A stretch of 64,000 nt of DNA, taken from positions 1 to 64,000 of the forward strand of contig DATAZY010000088.1 of assembly GCA_036271795.1 (NCBI GenBank). Reading direction: 5' to 3'. Source of the stretch: Galbitalea sp036271795 (lineage in GTDB: Bacteria; Actinomycetota; Actinomycetes; Actinomycetales; Microbacteriaceae). Every line of letters starts with the position of its first letter. Within the stretch, counting starts at the first letter, position 1. Below, piece by piece: positions 31,774 to 41,970 of the stretch. Below the pieces are notes generated by a model that made no database searches, was not told the DNA's origin, and was given only the letters and a program-made list of their open reading frames with translations. Made by a program: the position numbers and the translations under genes.

Positions 31774-32598
31774 ATGGTTAGCCTCCCCTCCATCGCAATC
31801 CTCGGCACCGGTTCGATGGGCGGCGCCATCCTCGCAGGTCTGACCGCGCCATCGGTGTCGGTCGCTGGTCGAATCAAGGTCACCAACCGGACTATCGAAA
31901 AGGCCCGGCCGCTGAGTTCCGCTGCCGTTGAGTCGTTCGCTCTCGCCGAAACTCCGGATGCGAACCGCCTCGCGGTGGCCGACACGAAGCTGGTGATCGT
32001 CGGGGTGAAACCCGCGATGGTCGCCGATCTGCTCCGCGAGATCTCAGATGCGCTCGAGCCGGACGCCATCGTCGTCAGTGTGGCGGCGGCGGTCACGACG
32101 GCAACAATGGAATCCATCGTGTCGGGCAGCGTCCTGCGGGCCATGCCCAATACTCCGGCCGTCGTTGGGCGCGCGGTCACCGGCCTGGCGGCGGGCAGCC
32201 GAGCGACCGGCGATGACATCGCGCTCGGCCGCACACTGTTCGAAACCGTCGGGACGGTGCTCGAGGTGCCAGAGGACAAGATCGACGCGCTGAGCACCAT
32301 CAGCGGATCTGGCCCCGCCTACGTCTTCTACTTCATCGAGGAATTGACCAGAACAGCGATCGACCTGGGCTTCACGCCAGAGGAGGCCGCAATCATGGTC
32401 AACGGGACATTCCTCGGAGCCGCGGAATTACTGGTCTCGAGCGGCGTCGACCCCGACGAACTGCGCCGTCGGGTGACCAGCCCGAAAGGCACGACCGAGC
32501 GTGCGATCGGCGTCCTTCAGGCGGCGGATCTCAAGGAACTGTTCGACCGCGCAACCGCCGCAGCGCGCGCGCGCGCGAAGGAGCTCGCCGCCGGGTGA
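31774..32598 (+). CDS. proC: Pyrroline-5-carboxylate reductase
   Basis: 274 residues. N-terminal Rossmann motif AILGTGSMGGAILAGL, then LVIVGVKPAMVADLL, LRAMPNTPAVVGRAV and the C-terminal signature LSTISGSGPAYVFYFIEEL (in the family: G-S-G-P-A-Y) and RRRVTSPKGTTERAI. It reduces pyrroline-5-carboxylate to proline with NAD(P)H. An ATG at 31765 is also in frame. The -10-like TAGGAT (31761-31766) overlaps it and lies 7 nt before ATG 31774, favouring the latter as a leaderless start. Confidence 0.94.
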   Translation: MVSLPSIAILGTGSMGGAILAGLTAPSVSVAGRIKVTNRTIEKARPLSSAAVESFALAETPDANRLAVADTKLVIVGVKPAMVADLLREISDALEPDAIVVSVAAAVTTATMESIVSGSVLRAMPNTPAVVGRAVTGLAAGSRATGDDIALGRTLFETVGTVLEVPEDKIDALSTISGSGPAYVFYFIEELTRTAIDLGFTPEEAAIMVNGTFLGAAELLVSSGVDPDELRRRVTSPKGTTERAIGVLQAADLKELFDRATAAARARAKELAAG

Positions 32599-32724
32599 AA
32601 CGCTCGACCCGGTGTCCCGCCAACGGGCGGTAGACGAGAACTCACTTCTGCCCCTATATTTACGATTTAGCACTCCAGTAACACCGCACTGGGGCACACG
32701 TCTTCACACCGAGGGGCAAACGCA

Positions 32725-32916
32725 ATGGCTGATCTGTCAGGCGTGCGATTCCTCACGGTCGGTGAAGTGGCCGAGATGATGCGTGTCTCCAACATGACGG
32801 TGTACCGGCTGGTGCATTCCGGGGAGCTTCCCGCTGTGCGATTCGGACGTTCGTTCCGCATCCCCGAGTCGGCGGTCGAGGCAGCCATTGAAACACCCGA
32901 CTCCCGCGTGGGGTAA
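32725..32916 (+). CDS. BldC-like small helix-turn-helix protein
   Basis: 63 residues. A MerR/excisionase-type winged HTH only: FLTVGEVAEMMRVSNMTVYRL, HSGELPAVRFGRSFRIPESA. The length and sequence match the BldC family of actinobacteria, small DNA-binding proteins that bind direct repeats and delay development or tune metabolism. It precedes the bS22 gene by 116 nt on the same strand, a neighbour often seen in this group. The call is firm, the local role unknown. Confidence 0.9.
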   Translation: MADLSGVRFLTVGEVAEMMRVSNMTVYRLVHSGELPAVRFGRSFRIPESAVEAAIETPDSRVG

Positions 32917-33032
32917 AGTGCAGTGTTGGCTTAACGCCAGTTTGTGTCTTCCGCGGTTCTGATCGGACCGGTGGGTCCGTGTCCATTAAGTGCGTGTCCA
33001 ATTAGGGCGCATTCAGTTCAGCGAGGTGATTT

Positions 33033-33131
33033 ATGGGTTCCGTCATTAAGAAGCGCCGCAAGCGCATGGCAAAAAAGAAGCACCGCAAGCTGCTCCGCAA
33101 GACGCGTCACCAGCGTCGTAACAAGAAGTAA
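33033..33131 (+). CDS. Small ribosomal protein bS22 (AURKAIP1/COX24-like)
   Basis: 32 residues, too short for routine ORF calling: MGSVIKKRRKRMAKKKHRK followed by LLRKTRHQRRNKK. The extreme Lys/Arg content and KKRRKRM...KKHRKLL...R pattern match the AURKAIP1/COX24-domain protein bS22 found on actinobacterial 30S subunits. GAGG lies upstream of ATG 33033. It is in an open interval between the bldC-like gene and the convergent HAD gene. Confidence 0.92.
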   Translation: MGSVIKKRRKRMAKKKHRKLLRKTRHQRRNKK

Positions 33132-33157
33132 ACGCGACGCAGGTTGAGAATTGAGAA

Positions 33158-33967
33158 CTAAGCGCTGGGCTTTTCCGCCCGGCGCTTCTTCTTTTCTGTC
33201 GCTGGCTTCACTGCCGCGGTCGATGCCTTCGCTTCTCTCTGCACTCGCTTCTGCGCTTCCTTGATGCTCGCTCGCTTGAGCTCGAGGATGGGCCAGCCGA
33301 GCCGCTTCGCGTGCTTGGCGAGCCGGGAATCCGGATTCACGACGACCCGGTTGCCGACCAGGCTGAGCAGCGGGATGTCGTTGCGCGAATCCGAGTACGC
33401 CCAGCAGTCCGCGAGTGTCGCGCCGAGCCGAGTGGTGAGGTCGCGGGCGGCGACCGCCTTCGCTTCACCGTGCAGCACCTCACCGGCGAAGCTTCCCTCG
33501 AAGACGCCGTCCTCTGTCACGAATTCCGTACCCAGCGCGCCGGTCAGTCCGAGACGCTCGGCTATGACGCCTCCGACGATTCGTGGCGTCGCGCTTATTA
33601 GCCAGACCTGGTGACCCTTCGCGAGATGCTCGCGGGCCAGGCCAACGGTCTCCGGCCAGAGGCGGTGTTCGATGTCGCGCTCGAAGATCTCGTTCGCGAT
33701 CTCGCGAAGCTCGGCCTCCGTGTGTCCGCCGATGATTTGAACCGCGCGGTTCTTGATCGATCCCAGCTGGCGGTTGTTCTCACCGATAAACAGGAACGTT
33801 GCCTGGTGCCAGCCGAATTTGATGATTTCGCGCGCCTTGATGATGTGGGCACGACGGGCAGCTTTGGCCATGTGGTACATGCTCGCGCCGCGCAACAGCG
33901 TGTTGTCGACATCGAAGAAAGCGACGATGGGGGCGTCGATCGCTTCGGTCGACTCGGTCGCGGGCAT
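33158..33967 (-). CDS. HAD-IB family hydrolase (SerB-like phosphatase)
   Basis: 269 residues. HAD motif I FFDVDNTLL (nucleophile Asp at about residue 19), motif II LISATPR, and motif III/IV WAYSDSRNDIPLLSLVG. The helical cap fits the IB subclass (phosphoserine-phosphatase-like and acyl-phosphate types). The C-terminal tail after about residue 230 is Lys/Arg/Ala-rich and probably disordered. Related actinobacterial proteins act on phospholipid or phosphoserine substrates; not determined here. It is divergent from the glutaredoxin-like gene. Confidence 0.87.
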   Translation of the reverse strand: MPATESTEAIDAPIVAFFDVDNTLLRGASMYHMAKAARRAHIIKAREIIKFGWHQATFLFIGENNRQLGSIKNRAVQIIGGHTEAELREIANEIFERDIEHRLWPETVGLAREHLAKGHQVWLISATPRIVGGVIAERLGLTGALGTEFVTEDGVFEGSFAGEVLHGEAKAVAARDLTTRLGATLADCWAYSDSRNDIPLLSLVGNRVVVNPDSRLAKHAKRLGWPILELKRASIKEAQKRVQREAKASTAAVKPATEKKKRRAEKPSA

Positions 33968-34028
33968 CCAAACAGTCTAGGCAGCCTTCCGTGGGCCGGT
34001 CGCTGCCCCGCCGCTTAGGCTGGGCGGT

Positions 34029-34286
34029 GTGAGTACGATCGCGACCGTCACGCTGGTGACGAAACCGGGCTGTCACCTGTGTGACGCCGCTCGCGAGATC
34101 GTCGTCGATGTCGTCTCGGACACGGCGGGCGCGGAATTTGTCGAGAGGTCAATCCTTGACGACGCGGAACTCTTCGACCGGTTCGTCGAGGAGATCCCGG
34201 TCGTGCTCATCAACGACAGGGTTCACAACATCTGGCGCGTCGATGCCGACCGGCTGCGCGCCGCCCTACAGGAGGTCACCGGATGA
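34029..34286 (+). CDS. Glutaredoxin-like (DUF836) protein
   Basis: 85 residues from GTG 34029. Thioredoxin fold with VTLVTKPGCHLCDAAREI, active-site Cys-His-Leu-Cys near residues 15-18, and EEIPVVLIND carrying the cis-Pro. It is likely a small thiol-disulfide exchange protein in the cytoplasm. A -10-like TAGGCT (34016-34021) lies 7 nt before the start, so it is probably leaderless. It overlaps the next gene by 4 nt (ATGA). Confidence 0.87.
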   Translation: MSTIATVTLVTKPGCHLCDAAREIVVDVVSDTAGAEFVERSILDDAELFDRFVEEIPVVLINDRVHNIWRVDADRLRAALQEVTG

Positions 34287-34582
34287 TCAGGCACATCGTC
34301 GCGTGGAAGCTCAGAGCCGAGGATGCGGATAGCAAGGCCGCCGCATTCGACGAGCTTGCCCAGGGATTCGGGCCGCTGCCCGCCAGGATTCCGCAGATCA
34401 AGACCATGCATCTGGGGCGTGATCTCGGTGAAACGTCCAGCAACTGGGACGTCGTGCTGATCATGGACTTCGAGACCACAGCCGACGTCGAGGCCTACCA
34501 GGCGCATCCGGATCACCAGCCGGTCAGGACAACCGTTCGTCGCCTCACAGGCGAGCGGATGGCGGTCGACTTCGAACTGTAG
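34283..34582 (+). CDS. Dabb (stress-responsive A/B barrel) domain protein
   Basis: 99 residues: MIRHIVAWKL at the start, LGRDLGETSSNWDVVLIMDF in the middle, VEAYQAHPDHQPVRTTVRR at the end, which is the complete Dabb ferredoxin-like fold. Such proteins dimerise; some are polyketide cyclase-like, most have no known role. Its start overlaps the glutaredoxin-like gene in ATGA, so they are co-translated. Confidence 0.87.
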   Translation: MIRHIVAWKLRAEDADSKAAAFDELAQGFGPLPARIPQIKTMHLGRDLGETSSNWDVVLIMDFETTADVEAYQAHPDHQPVRTTVRRLTGERMAVDFEL

Positions 34583-34597
34583 TTTTCGAGAACTGGG

Positions 34598-34840
34598 CTA
34601 GCTGTCGAGCCAGGAATCGAGTTCTGTCCATTCGCTGGTCCTGCCCAGCCTCGTGAGCGCGGGACCCAGGTCCATATCGGTGAAGGATGTCGTCGCCGAG
34701 TTGGAGACGTAGCCGGCGGTGTCCTCGTTGTAGCGGGCTTCCCAGTCCTCGCCCGAGAACGAGCTTTGCTTTACCACGGGAATTGATGCAGTGAAAAGGG
34801 AGTGGTCCCACTCCGCGTCGAATTCCACGTCGTCGTCCAT
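34598..34840 (-). CDS. Small acidic hypothetical protein
   Basis: 80 residues, Asp/Glu- and Ser/Thr-rich, with no membrane segment: starts MDDDVEFDAEWDHSLF and ends TSEWTELDSWLDS. I do not recognise a family. It is convergent with the Dabb gene and 138 nt downstream of aspS on the same strand. The open frame and its start after GGAGGAAC favour a real gene, but the evidence is modest. Confidence 0.5.
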   Translation of the reverse strand: MDDDVEFDAEWDHSLFTASIPVVKQSSFSGEDWEARYNEDTAGYVSNSATTSFTDMDLGPALTRLGRTSEWTELDSWLDS

Positions 34841-34978
34841 TCGGGTTCCTCCTGCGCGGCGCCTCTAATCCGCGGGTCTCTTCAGACCGTACGCCCCCGA
34901 AGCATCGGGTGTCACGTAACCCCTTTGGGGGCCATAGAACGTTCTGGCTGTCCGCACCGGTGTACCCCGGCCGGGAAA

Positions 34979-36289
<1,311 letters not shown>

Positions 36290-36297
36290 GATCCAGC

Positions 36298-36325
36298 AGT
36301 TTACCCAGCTACCGCCGCGTAAACT
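36298..36325. promoter_or_regulatory. Divergent leaderless promoters of aspS and the histidine phosphatase operon
   Basis: TAAACT occurs on the minus strand at 36298-36303 (8 nt before the aspS GTG) and on the plus strand at 36320-36325 (6 nt before the phosphatase GTG). The two identical -10 elements face away from each other within 42 nt. Confidence 0.55.
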
Positions 36326-36331
36326 TCTGGG

Positions 36332-36967
36332 GTGCCAGCGTCCCTCATCCATCTCGTGAGACACGGTGAGGTGTTCAACCCCGACCACGTGCTCTACGGC
36401 CGCATCCCCGGCTTCGGGTTGAGCGACCTGGGCAAGCTCATGGCGCAGGAGTCCGCGGACTCGAAGATCGGGCATCCGATCACCCGTCTCTATGCCAGCC
36501 CGCTGCAGCGGACCCAGGAATCTGCGGCGCCGTGGTCCAAGAATTTCGGCCTCGACATCATCACTGACGAGCGCCTAATCGAGCCGTGGAACGACTTCGA
36601 GGGTACGGCCGGTTTCGGTGCGAAGGTGCTGCGCAACCCGCGTTTCTGGCCCAAGCTGCGCAACCCGTTCAAGCCCAGTTGGGGCGAGCCGTACGTTTCG
36701 ATAGTCGCCCGGATGCTCTCGGTGATCGAGGATGCCTGGAACTCGACCGAATCCGGCGAGGTCGCGCTGGTGAGCCACCAGCTCCCGATCTGGATGGTGC
36801 ATCGCGAGCTCGCGGGCGAGCGGCTCTTCCACGATCCGCGGAAACGGCGGTGTGCGTTGTCGTCGATTACTTCCGTCGCCCGGGACGGCGATCACTTCGT
36901 CGAGGTCGACTATCAGGATCCTGCGGCAGCATTGCAGTCATCCGCCATCGACCTGGGAGCCGTGTGA
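36332..36967 (+). CDS. Histidine phosphatase (phosphoglycerate-mutase-like) family protein
   Basis: 211 residues from GTG 36332. The RHG motif LVRHGEVFNP carries the phospho-accepting His, LYASPLQRTQESA is the second Arg block, and VALVSHQLPIWMVHREL gives the second catalytic His. This family removes phosphate from small molecules or proteins. In actinobacteria it commonly opens the cytochrome c maturation operon, as here: the resA-like gene overlaps its end by 4 nt. The biological substrate is unknown. Confidence 0.88.
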   Translation: MPASLIHLVRHGEVFNPDHVLYGRIPGFGLSDLGKLMAQESADSKIGHPITRLYASPLQRTQESAAPWSKNFGLDIITDERLIEPWNDFEGTAGFGAKVLRNPRFWPKLRNPFKPSWGEPYVSIVARMLSVIEDAWNSTESGEVALVSHQLPIWMVHRELAGERLFHDPRKRRCALSSITSVARDGDHFVEVDYQDPAAALQSSAIDLGAV

Positions 36968-37548
36968 ATACTCGACGCATCGCCACGGCCGCAATTGTCG
37001 CGGCGCTCGCGATCGGCGCGCTCGCGGGATGCACGGAGACCCCGTCATTCGGAGGCGGCAGCACCGGCTACGTTTCTGGCGCCGGCGTGTACAAGGAGAT
37101 AGCCGTCGCCGACCGTAAGCCCGCACTGAGCTTCACGTCGACGCTCGACTCCGGAGCGACTGTGACGAGCGCGCAGCTTCTCGGCACGGTACACGTGCTC
37201 AACTTCTGGTACGCCGGCTGCGGTCCGTGCCGGGTCGAGGCGCCCAACATGGAGAAGGCGTACAAGCACTACAAGGGGTCCGTTCCCTTTTACGGCGTGG
37301 ATGTCTACGACCAGGCGGCGACTGCGCTCACCTTCGAGTCGACGCACAAGGTGACCTACCCGTCGATGATCGACACCAACACGACGGCGGTGCAGTACGC
37401 CTACTCCGCGTACGTGTCGCCCGACTCCGTGCCGACTACGCTGGTGATCGACAAGCACGGCCGGGTCGCGGCTCGAGTAACCGGCGAGGTCGAGGATCCG
37501 ACCATCCTGACCGCAATCATCGATCGCGTGATCGCGCAGGGACAGTAG
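36964..37548 (+). CDS. resA: Thiol-disulfide oxidoreductase lipoprotein (ResA/TlpA-like)
   Basis: 194 residues. A signal peptide with lipobox ALAGC near residue 22-23 anchors it outside the membrane. The thioredoxin fold has Cys86-Gly-Pro-Cys89 in FWYAGCGPCRVEAP, and VPTTLVIDKHG contains the cis-Pro. It keeps apocytochrome c cysteines reduced before haem attachment, using electrons passed by CcdA, the next gene. GTG 36964 overlaps the phosphatase stop (GTGA). Confidence 0.9.
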   Translation: MNTRRIATAAIVAALAIGALAGCTETPSFGGGSTGYVSGAGVYKEIAVADRKPALSFTSTLDSGATVTSAQLLGTVHVLNFWYAGCGPCRVEAPNMEKAYKHYKGSVPFYGVDVYDQAATALTFESTHKVTYPSMIDTNTTAVQYAYSAYVSPDSVPTTLVIDKHGRVAARVTGEVEDPTILTAIIDRVIAQGQ

Positions 37549-37550
37549 GC

Positions 37551-38297
37551 GTGGGCTCCATCGGATCGATCATCCTGAGCGGCAACCTGCTGCTCGCCCT
37601 GGCGATTGCGATTGCCGCGGGCATTGTTGCGTTCGCGTCGCCCTGCGTTCTTCCGCTTGTGCCCGGCTACCTCGGCTACGTTGGCGGGTTCACCTCGGAG
37701 GCCGACCGCCCGCGTCGCGGTCGACTGATCGCCGGCGTCGCTCTCTTCGTTCTCGGCTTCACTGTTGTGTTCATTGCGTATAACTGGGTGCTCGGCGGGG
37801 CCGGATTCCTTCTCAAGTCCCACCTGGACCTGATCACCCGGATCGCCGGGGTACTGGTCATCATCATGGGTCTCGTCTTCATCGGCCAGTTCTCGTTCCT
37901 GCAGCGAACGATCAAACCGAGCTGGACCGCGGCGACTGGACTTGCCGGAGCCCCGCTTCTCGGCATCGTCTTCGGCCTCGGCTGGACCCCGTGCATCGGT
38001 CCGACCCTTTCCGCCGTGCTCTCCCTCTCCGCCAGCAGCGGCAGTCCCTGGCGCGGTGCCGTGCTCGGTTTCGCGTTCTCGCTCGGTCTCGGCATCCCGT
38101 TCCTGCTCGTCGCCCTCGGTCTCAATTGGGTCACCGGGTCGATGGCATTCCTGAAGCGCCACATCCGGGTCGTCAACCTCATCGGAGGAGCGTTGCTCGT
38201 CGCGGTCGGTGTCCTGATGGTGACGGGCGTCTGGCAGTTGGTCATGTCTCAGCTTGGATCGGCGGTGAACAGTGGCTTCGGACAAACGGTCCTCTGA
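37551..38297 (+). CDS. ccdA: Cytochrome c biogenesis protein CcdA
   Basis: 248 residues from GTG 37551, two bases after the resA stop. Six membrane helices with the two redox cysteines: Cys32 in ASPCVLPLVPGYLGYVGG and Cys148 in GWTPCIGPTL, each followed by a Pro. CcdA carries electrons from cytoplasmic thioredoxin to ResA. The 3' end overlaps resB by 26 nt. Confidence 0.94.
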   Translation: MGSIGSIILSGNLLLALAIAIAAGIVAFASPCVLPLVPGYLGYVGGFTSEADRPRRGRLIAGVALFVLGFTVVFIAYNWVLGGAGFLLKSHLDLITRIAGVLVIIMGLVFIGQFSFLQRTIKPSWTAATGLAGAPLLGIVFGLGWTPCIGPTLSAVLSLSASSGSPWRGAVLGFAFSLGLGIPFLLVALGLNWVTGSMAFLKRHIRVVNLIGGALLVAVGVLMVTGVWQLVMSQLGSAVNSGFGQTVL

Positions 38298-39912
38298 ACA
38301 ATTGAATTCGGACCCCAAGCGGCCGTCCGACCACTTCGACGCGCCCGTCACGGCGGTCACCAATCCGCGCCTGGGCTTCGTCGGCTACCTGCGCTTCTTC
38401 TGGCGCCAGCTCACGAGCATGCGCACCGCGCTGTTCCTGCTGCTGCTGGTCGCTTTCGCTGCGGTGCCCGGCTCGCTCGTGCCGCAGCAGACCTCCGACC
38501 CGAACGGCGTCATCCAGTACAAGGCCGACAACCCGAGCTGGTCGAAGGTTCTCGACTTCCTCGGGGTGTTCAACACCTATTCGTCGGTGTGGTTCTCTGC
38601 CATCTACATCCTGCTGTTCATCTCGTTGATCGGATGCATCATCCCGAGGACGATGCATCACATCAACGCCCTGCGCACACCGCCGCCGAAGACCCCGGCA
38701 CGGCTCGATCGCCTGCCTGGCTTCCTGCGGACCACCGATGCGGTGACGAGCGAAGAGGATGCCGACGCCGGTGTCGCATCCGCTCGCGCCCTGCTGCGCT
38801 CGAGCGGCTATCGGGTGCGGGTCTTCGATGGGTCCGTCAGCGCCGAGCGCGGTTATCTGCGGGAGACGGGCAACCTGATCTTCCACATCGCGCTGGTCGG
38901 CATCCTGCTTTCGGTCGGAATCGGCGGCGGCTTCATCTGGACCGGACAGAAGGTCGTCCCGGTCGGCCAGTCGTTCGCGAACACCCTCAGTGACTACGAC
39001 TCGATCAGCCCCGGTCGCTGGTTCAGCGCGGACTCGCTGGAGCCCTACAAGCTGACGGTCACGAAATTCGACGTCAAGTATGAGCGCCAGAACCTCAACG
39101 CGTACGGTGACATCATCGACTACACCACCTACGTCCGCGCGAGCCAGCCGGGCACCAAGACAGTCAACGAGACCATCAAGGTCAACTCACCCCTGGACAT
39201 CGGTGGCACGAACGTCTACCTCCTCAGCAACGGATATGCCCCCGTCGTGACGGTGCGAAACCCGGCCGGCAAGGTCGTCTACACGCAGCCGATTCCCTTC
39301 CTGCCCCAGGACACCAACGACACCAGCGAGGGCGTGATCAAAGTTCCGGATGGCCTCGCGAAGCAGGTGGGCATGGTCGGATTCTTCTACCCGACCGAGT
39401 GTGACACCGGAACCTGCGGGGTCGCGCCAACCTCCGTCGACCCGTCGCTCACCAACCCGGTGCTGACGTTGCAGGTTTACACGGGCGACCTCGGTCTCAA
39501 CTCCGGCAAACCGGTCAACGCGTACTCGCTCGATCCTAAGAAGCTGAAACTGATCGCCGGGCAGGGGTCGGGCAAAGCGGGCCTCACCCTGCGCCCCGGC
39601 CAGACCGCGAAACTGCCGGACGGCCTGGGCACAATCGAACTCAACAAGGTCATCCGCTACGTGGGCCTGGACATCCATCACGACCCCACCCAGCTCTGGG
39701 TGCTGACGTTTGCTGTGCTCGTGTTCCTGGGCCTGATCACCGGCCTGTTCATCCCCCGGCGCAGGGTGTGGATCAAGGCAGTTCGCCGGGCCGGCAAGGT
39801 GCACTACGAATACGCCGGGCTGGCGCGTGGCGATGACCCCAGACTGGATGACGCGGTCGCCGAGATTGCCCGGAAACATTCCCAGCTTCTCGGGCTTAGC
39901 ATGAAGCAGTGA
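38272..39912 (+). CDS. resB: ResB-like cytochrome c biogenesis protein
   Basis: 546 residues from GTG 38272. Helices lie near residues 43-65 (TSMRTALFLLLLVAFAAVPG), 105-125, 195-220 and the C-terminus (LWVLTFAVLVFLGLITGLF). A large extracytoplasmic domain lies between the last two. The conserved LRETGNLIFHIALVGILLS region and the ENPSWSKVLDFLGVFNTY-like block (here PSWSKVLDFLGVF) mark the family. With CcsB it forms the system II haem lyase that exports haem and attaches it to apocytochrome c. It is co-translated with ccdA and ccsB. Confidence 0.92.
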   Translation: MASDKRSSEQLNSDPKRPSDHFDAPVTAVTNPRLGFVGYLRFFWRQLTSMRTALFLLLLVAFAAVPGSLVPQQTSDPNGVIQYKADNPSWSKVLDFLGVFNTYSSVWFSAIYILLFISLIGCIIPRTMHHINALRTPPPKTPARLDRLPGFLRTTDAVTSEEDADAGVASARALLRSSGYRVRVFDGSVSAERGYLRETGNLIFHIALVGILLSVGIGGGFIWTGQKVVPVGQSFANTLSDYDSISPGRWFSADSLEPYKLTVTKFDVKYERQNLNAYGDIIDYTTYVRASQPGTKTVNETIKVNSPLDIGGTNVYLLSNGYAPVVTVRNPAGKVVYTQPIPFLPQDTNDTSEGVIKVPDGLAKQVGMVGFFYPTECDTGTCGVAPTSVDPSLTNPVLTLQVYTGDLGLNSGKPVNAYSLDPKKLKLIAGQGSGKAGLTLRPGQTAKLPDGLGTIELNKVIRYVGLDIHHDPTQLWVLTFAVLVFLGLITGLFIPRRRVWIKAVRRAGKVHYEYAGLARGDDPRLDDAVAEIARKHSQLLGLSMKQ

Positions 39913-40907
39913 CCATCGTGCATGAAGCCGTGACTCAGGCGACCCTTGTGACCGACAGCCTCGTTGGCATCTACTCCGCGATGTTTGTCTACGCTCTCGC
40001 GTTCATCTTCTTCACCTACGACCTGGCCAAGCGGATGTCCGCCGCCCGGCAGGTGATCGCCGCTCCTGTTGCCGCCGAGGTTTCCGCGAAGCGCGTTGGC
40101 CAGGTCGCGGTCCTCGACCGTCCCGCAGGCCCGCCGCCGCCCGGTTTCGAGGTCGCCGCAAGACCCACGCGATCCTTCTCGGCCCGGCTCGGAATGATCT
40201 TCACCGTCATGGCCTGGATCCTGCACGTCGGCGGAACAGTGCTCCGCGGTGTCGCAGCAGGTCGCGTGCCGTGGGCCAACATGTTCGAGTTCACCCTGAC
40301 GGCGACAGCGATCATCATCGGGGTCTTCCTGGTCATGCAGTTCTGGCAGGACCTGCAGTTCCTCGGTGCCTACGTCACCGGATTCGTGCTCGTCTTCCTC
40401 GGCGTCGCGACCACCAACTTCTACGTCGACGTCGTTCCGCTGCCGCCGGCACTCCAGTCCTACTGGCTGGTAATCCACGTTTTCGTCGCCTCGCTCGGTA
40501 CGGGCTTCTACGGGCTCGGCGCAGCCCTGTCGATAGTCCAGCTCATCCAGGCCCGCCGCGCAGCAAAGGGCCTGAATGCGATCGGCGCCGTCCCAACCGC
40601 CGAGAAGCTCGAAGCTTTGGCTTACCGCCTGATCGTCGTCGGCTTCGTCTTCTGGACCTTTACCCTCATCGCGGGATCCATCTGGGCGGAACACGCGTGG
40701 GGTCGTTACTGGGGCTGGGACACCAAAGAGGTCTGGACGTTCATCGTCTGGGTCATCTTCGCCGGCTACATCCACGCTCGAGCAACGAGAGGCTGGCGTG
40801 GATCCCGGTCGGCGACCCTCGCGATCATCGGTTTCTCGGCTGTGCTCTTCAACTTCACGATCGTGAACATCTACTTCCACGGACTACACAGCTACTCGGG
40901 CCTGTAG
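39909..40907 (+). CDS. ccsB: Cytochrome c synthase subunit CcsB (CcsA/ResC family)
   Basis: 332 residues from GTG 39909, overlapping resB by 4 nt. About eight helices. The tryptophan-rich haem-binding WWD motif is GRYWGWDTKEVWTFIVW, and conserved His are in WLVIHVFVASLG, WILHVGG and the C-terminal YFHGLHSYSGL. It forms the haem channel of the system II synthase with ResB. It ends the phosphatase-resA-ccdA-resB-ccsB operon and converges with menC. Confidence 0.94.
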   Translation: MTIVHEAVTQATLVTDSLVGIYSAMFVYALAFIFFTYDLAKRMSAARQVIAAPVAAEVSAKRVGQVAVLDRPAGPPPPGFEVAARPTRSFSARLGMIFTVMAWILHVGGTVLRGVAAGRVPWANMFEFTLTATAIIIGVFLVMQFWQDLQFLGAYVTGFVLVFLGVATTNFYVDVVPLPPALQSYWLVIHVFVASLGTGFYGLGAALSIVQLIQARRAAKGLNAIGAVPTAEKLEALAYRLIVVGFVFWTFTLIAGSIWAEHAWGRYWGWDTKEVWTFIVWVIFAGYIHARATRGWRGSRSATLAIIGFSAVLFNFTIVNIYFHGLHSYSGL

Positions 40908-40919
40908 TCCACCGCCGGT

Positions 40920-41903
40920 TCAGAGCAGGGCGTGAACCCTGGTCAGGCGTTCGATCCACCACGAGGTACGTTGGGCGTTCGCCGCGTGCCGATCCAGGAG
41001 CGTCGGGCTGACGTCGATCCGGCGGACGTCGATGGCGCCGTCGGTGGGGAGAAGTGGCTGGTCGGTGATGTCGGCGGCAAGGAGGGCAGCGGTAGCGAGG
41101 CCACAGTCGTAGGTCAGCGCGGCGGGGATGCTGGCCGCCAGGTAGGCACCCATGGAGAGACCAACCGATGTGTCGAGCGCACTGGAGATGACGACGGGTA
41201 GCGCAGCGTCGGCGACGATTTGCAGCGCTCGCTCAATTCCACCGAGTGGTTGCGCTTTGATGATCAGGATGTCCGCGGCCTTCGCGCGGGCAACCGCGAT
41301 CGGATCCTCCGCTTTTCGCACGCTCTCGTCCGCCGCGATCGGGATCCCCATGTACTTGACGCGCTTGCGGACCTGCGCCATTTCGTCGACGGTTGCACAG
41401 GGTTGCTCGACGTACTCCAGATCGAATTCGGCGAGGGCGTGGATGGCGTGCTCCGCCTCGTCCAGGTTCCAGCCTCCGTTGGCATCCACGCGGATGCGGC
41501 CGTCAGGACCGAGGAAATCGCGCGCGTTCGACACACGCGCCACGTCATCCGACAGCGGCTGGCCGGCCTCAGCGACTTTCACTTTGACGGTTCGGCAGCC
41601 GGGAAACCGGCCGAGCACGTCGTCCACGCGGTCCGGATCGACGGCGGGCAGCGTTGCATTGACCCGGATGCGTGTCGGCGCGTCAGGGGGGAGCTCGGGT
41701 TCGCGCCAGCCGAAGTCGAGGGCTGCAGCGAGCCAGGCGGCGGCCTCGACATCCTCGTATTCGACGAAGGGTGAGAACTCGGTCCACCCGGCGGGCCCGC
41801 GCAGGAGGAGTGCCTCCCGGGTCGAGATCCCGCGGAACCTGGTCGTGAGCGGAAGTGACACCACTCTGGCGGTCGCGAGGAGTTCGGACAACGGAACCGT
41901 CAT
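40920..41903 (-). CDS. menC: o-Succinylbenzoate synthase
   Basis: 327 residues from ATG 41901-41903. Enolase-superfamily fold: catalytic Lys region TVKVKVAEAGQ (KxK), metal ligands RVDANGGWN (Asp), VEQP (Glu), AADES (Asp) and the second Lys in LIIKAQPLGG. It dehydrates SHCHC to o-succinylbenzoate in menaquinone synthesis. It is the only men gene here besides menF that lies on the minus strand; menB and menE follow on the opposite strand after a small membrane-protein gene. Confidence 0.93.
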   Translation of the reverse strand: MTVPLSELLATARVVSLPLTTRFRGISTREALLLRGPAGWTEFSPFVEYEDVEAAAWLAAALDFGWREPELPPDAPTRIRVNATLPAVDPDRVDDVLGRFPGCRTVKVKVAEAGQPLSDDVARVSNARDFLGPDGRIRVDANGGWNLDEAEHAIHALAEFDLEYVEQPCATVDEMAQVRKRVKYMGIPIAADESVRKAEDPIAVARAKAADILIIKAQPLGGIERALQIVADAALPVVISSALDTSVGLSMGAYLAASIPAALTYDCGLATAALLAADITDQPLLPTDGAIDVRRIDVSPTLLDRHAANAQRTSWWIERLTRVHALL

Positions 41904-41970
41904 GCGCCCAGTTTGCCCGCATCTGCGGCAAGCTGGGATACGCAGACGGGAATTGGTTGGAGCTGAGGTC

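Noticed and set aside
34841..34978. RNA gene or riboswitch upstream of the small acidic protein gene
   Set aside because: The 138-nt gap after aspS has short GC hairpins only, with no recognisable conserved RNA pattern.
41152..41970. Upstream part of the frame that ends with the small membrane protein
   Set aside because: It is antisense to menC; the real start is ATG 41971 with a ribosome site.
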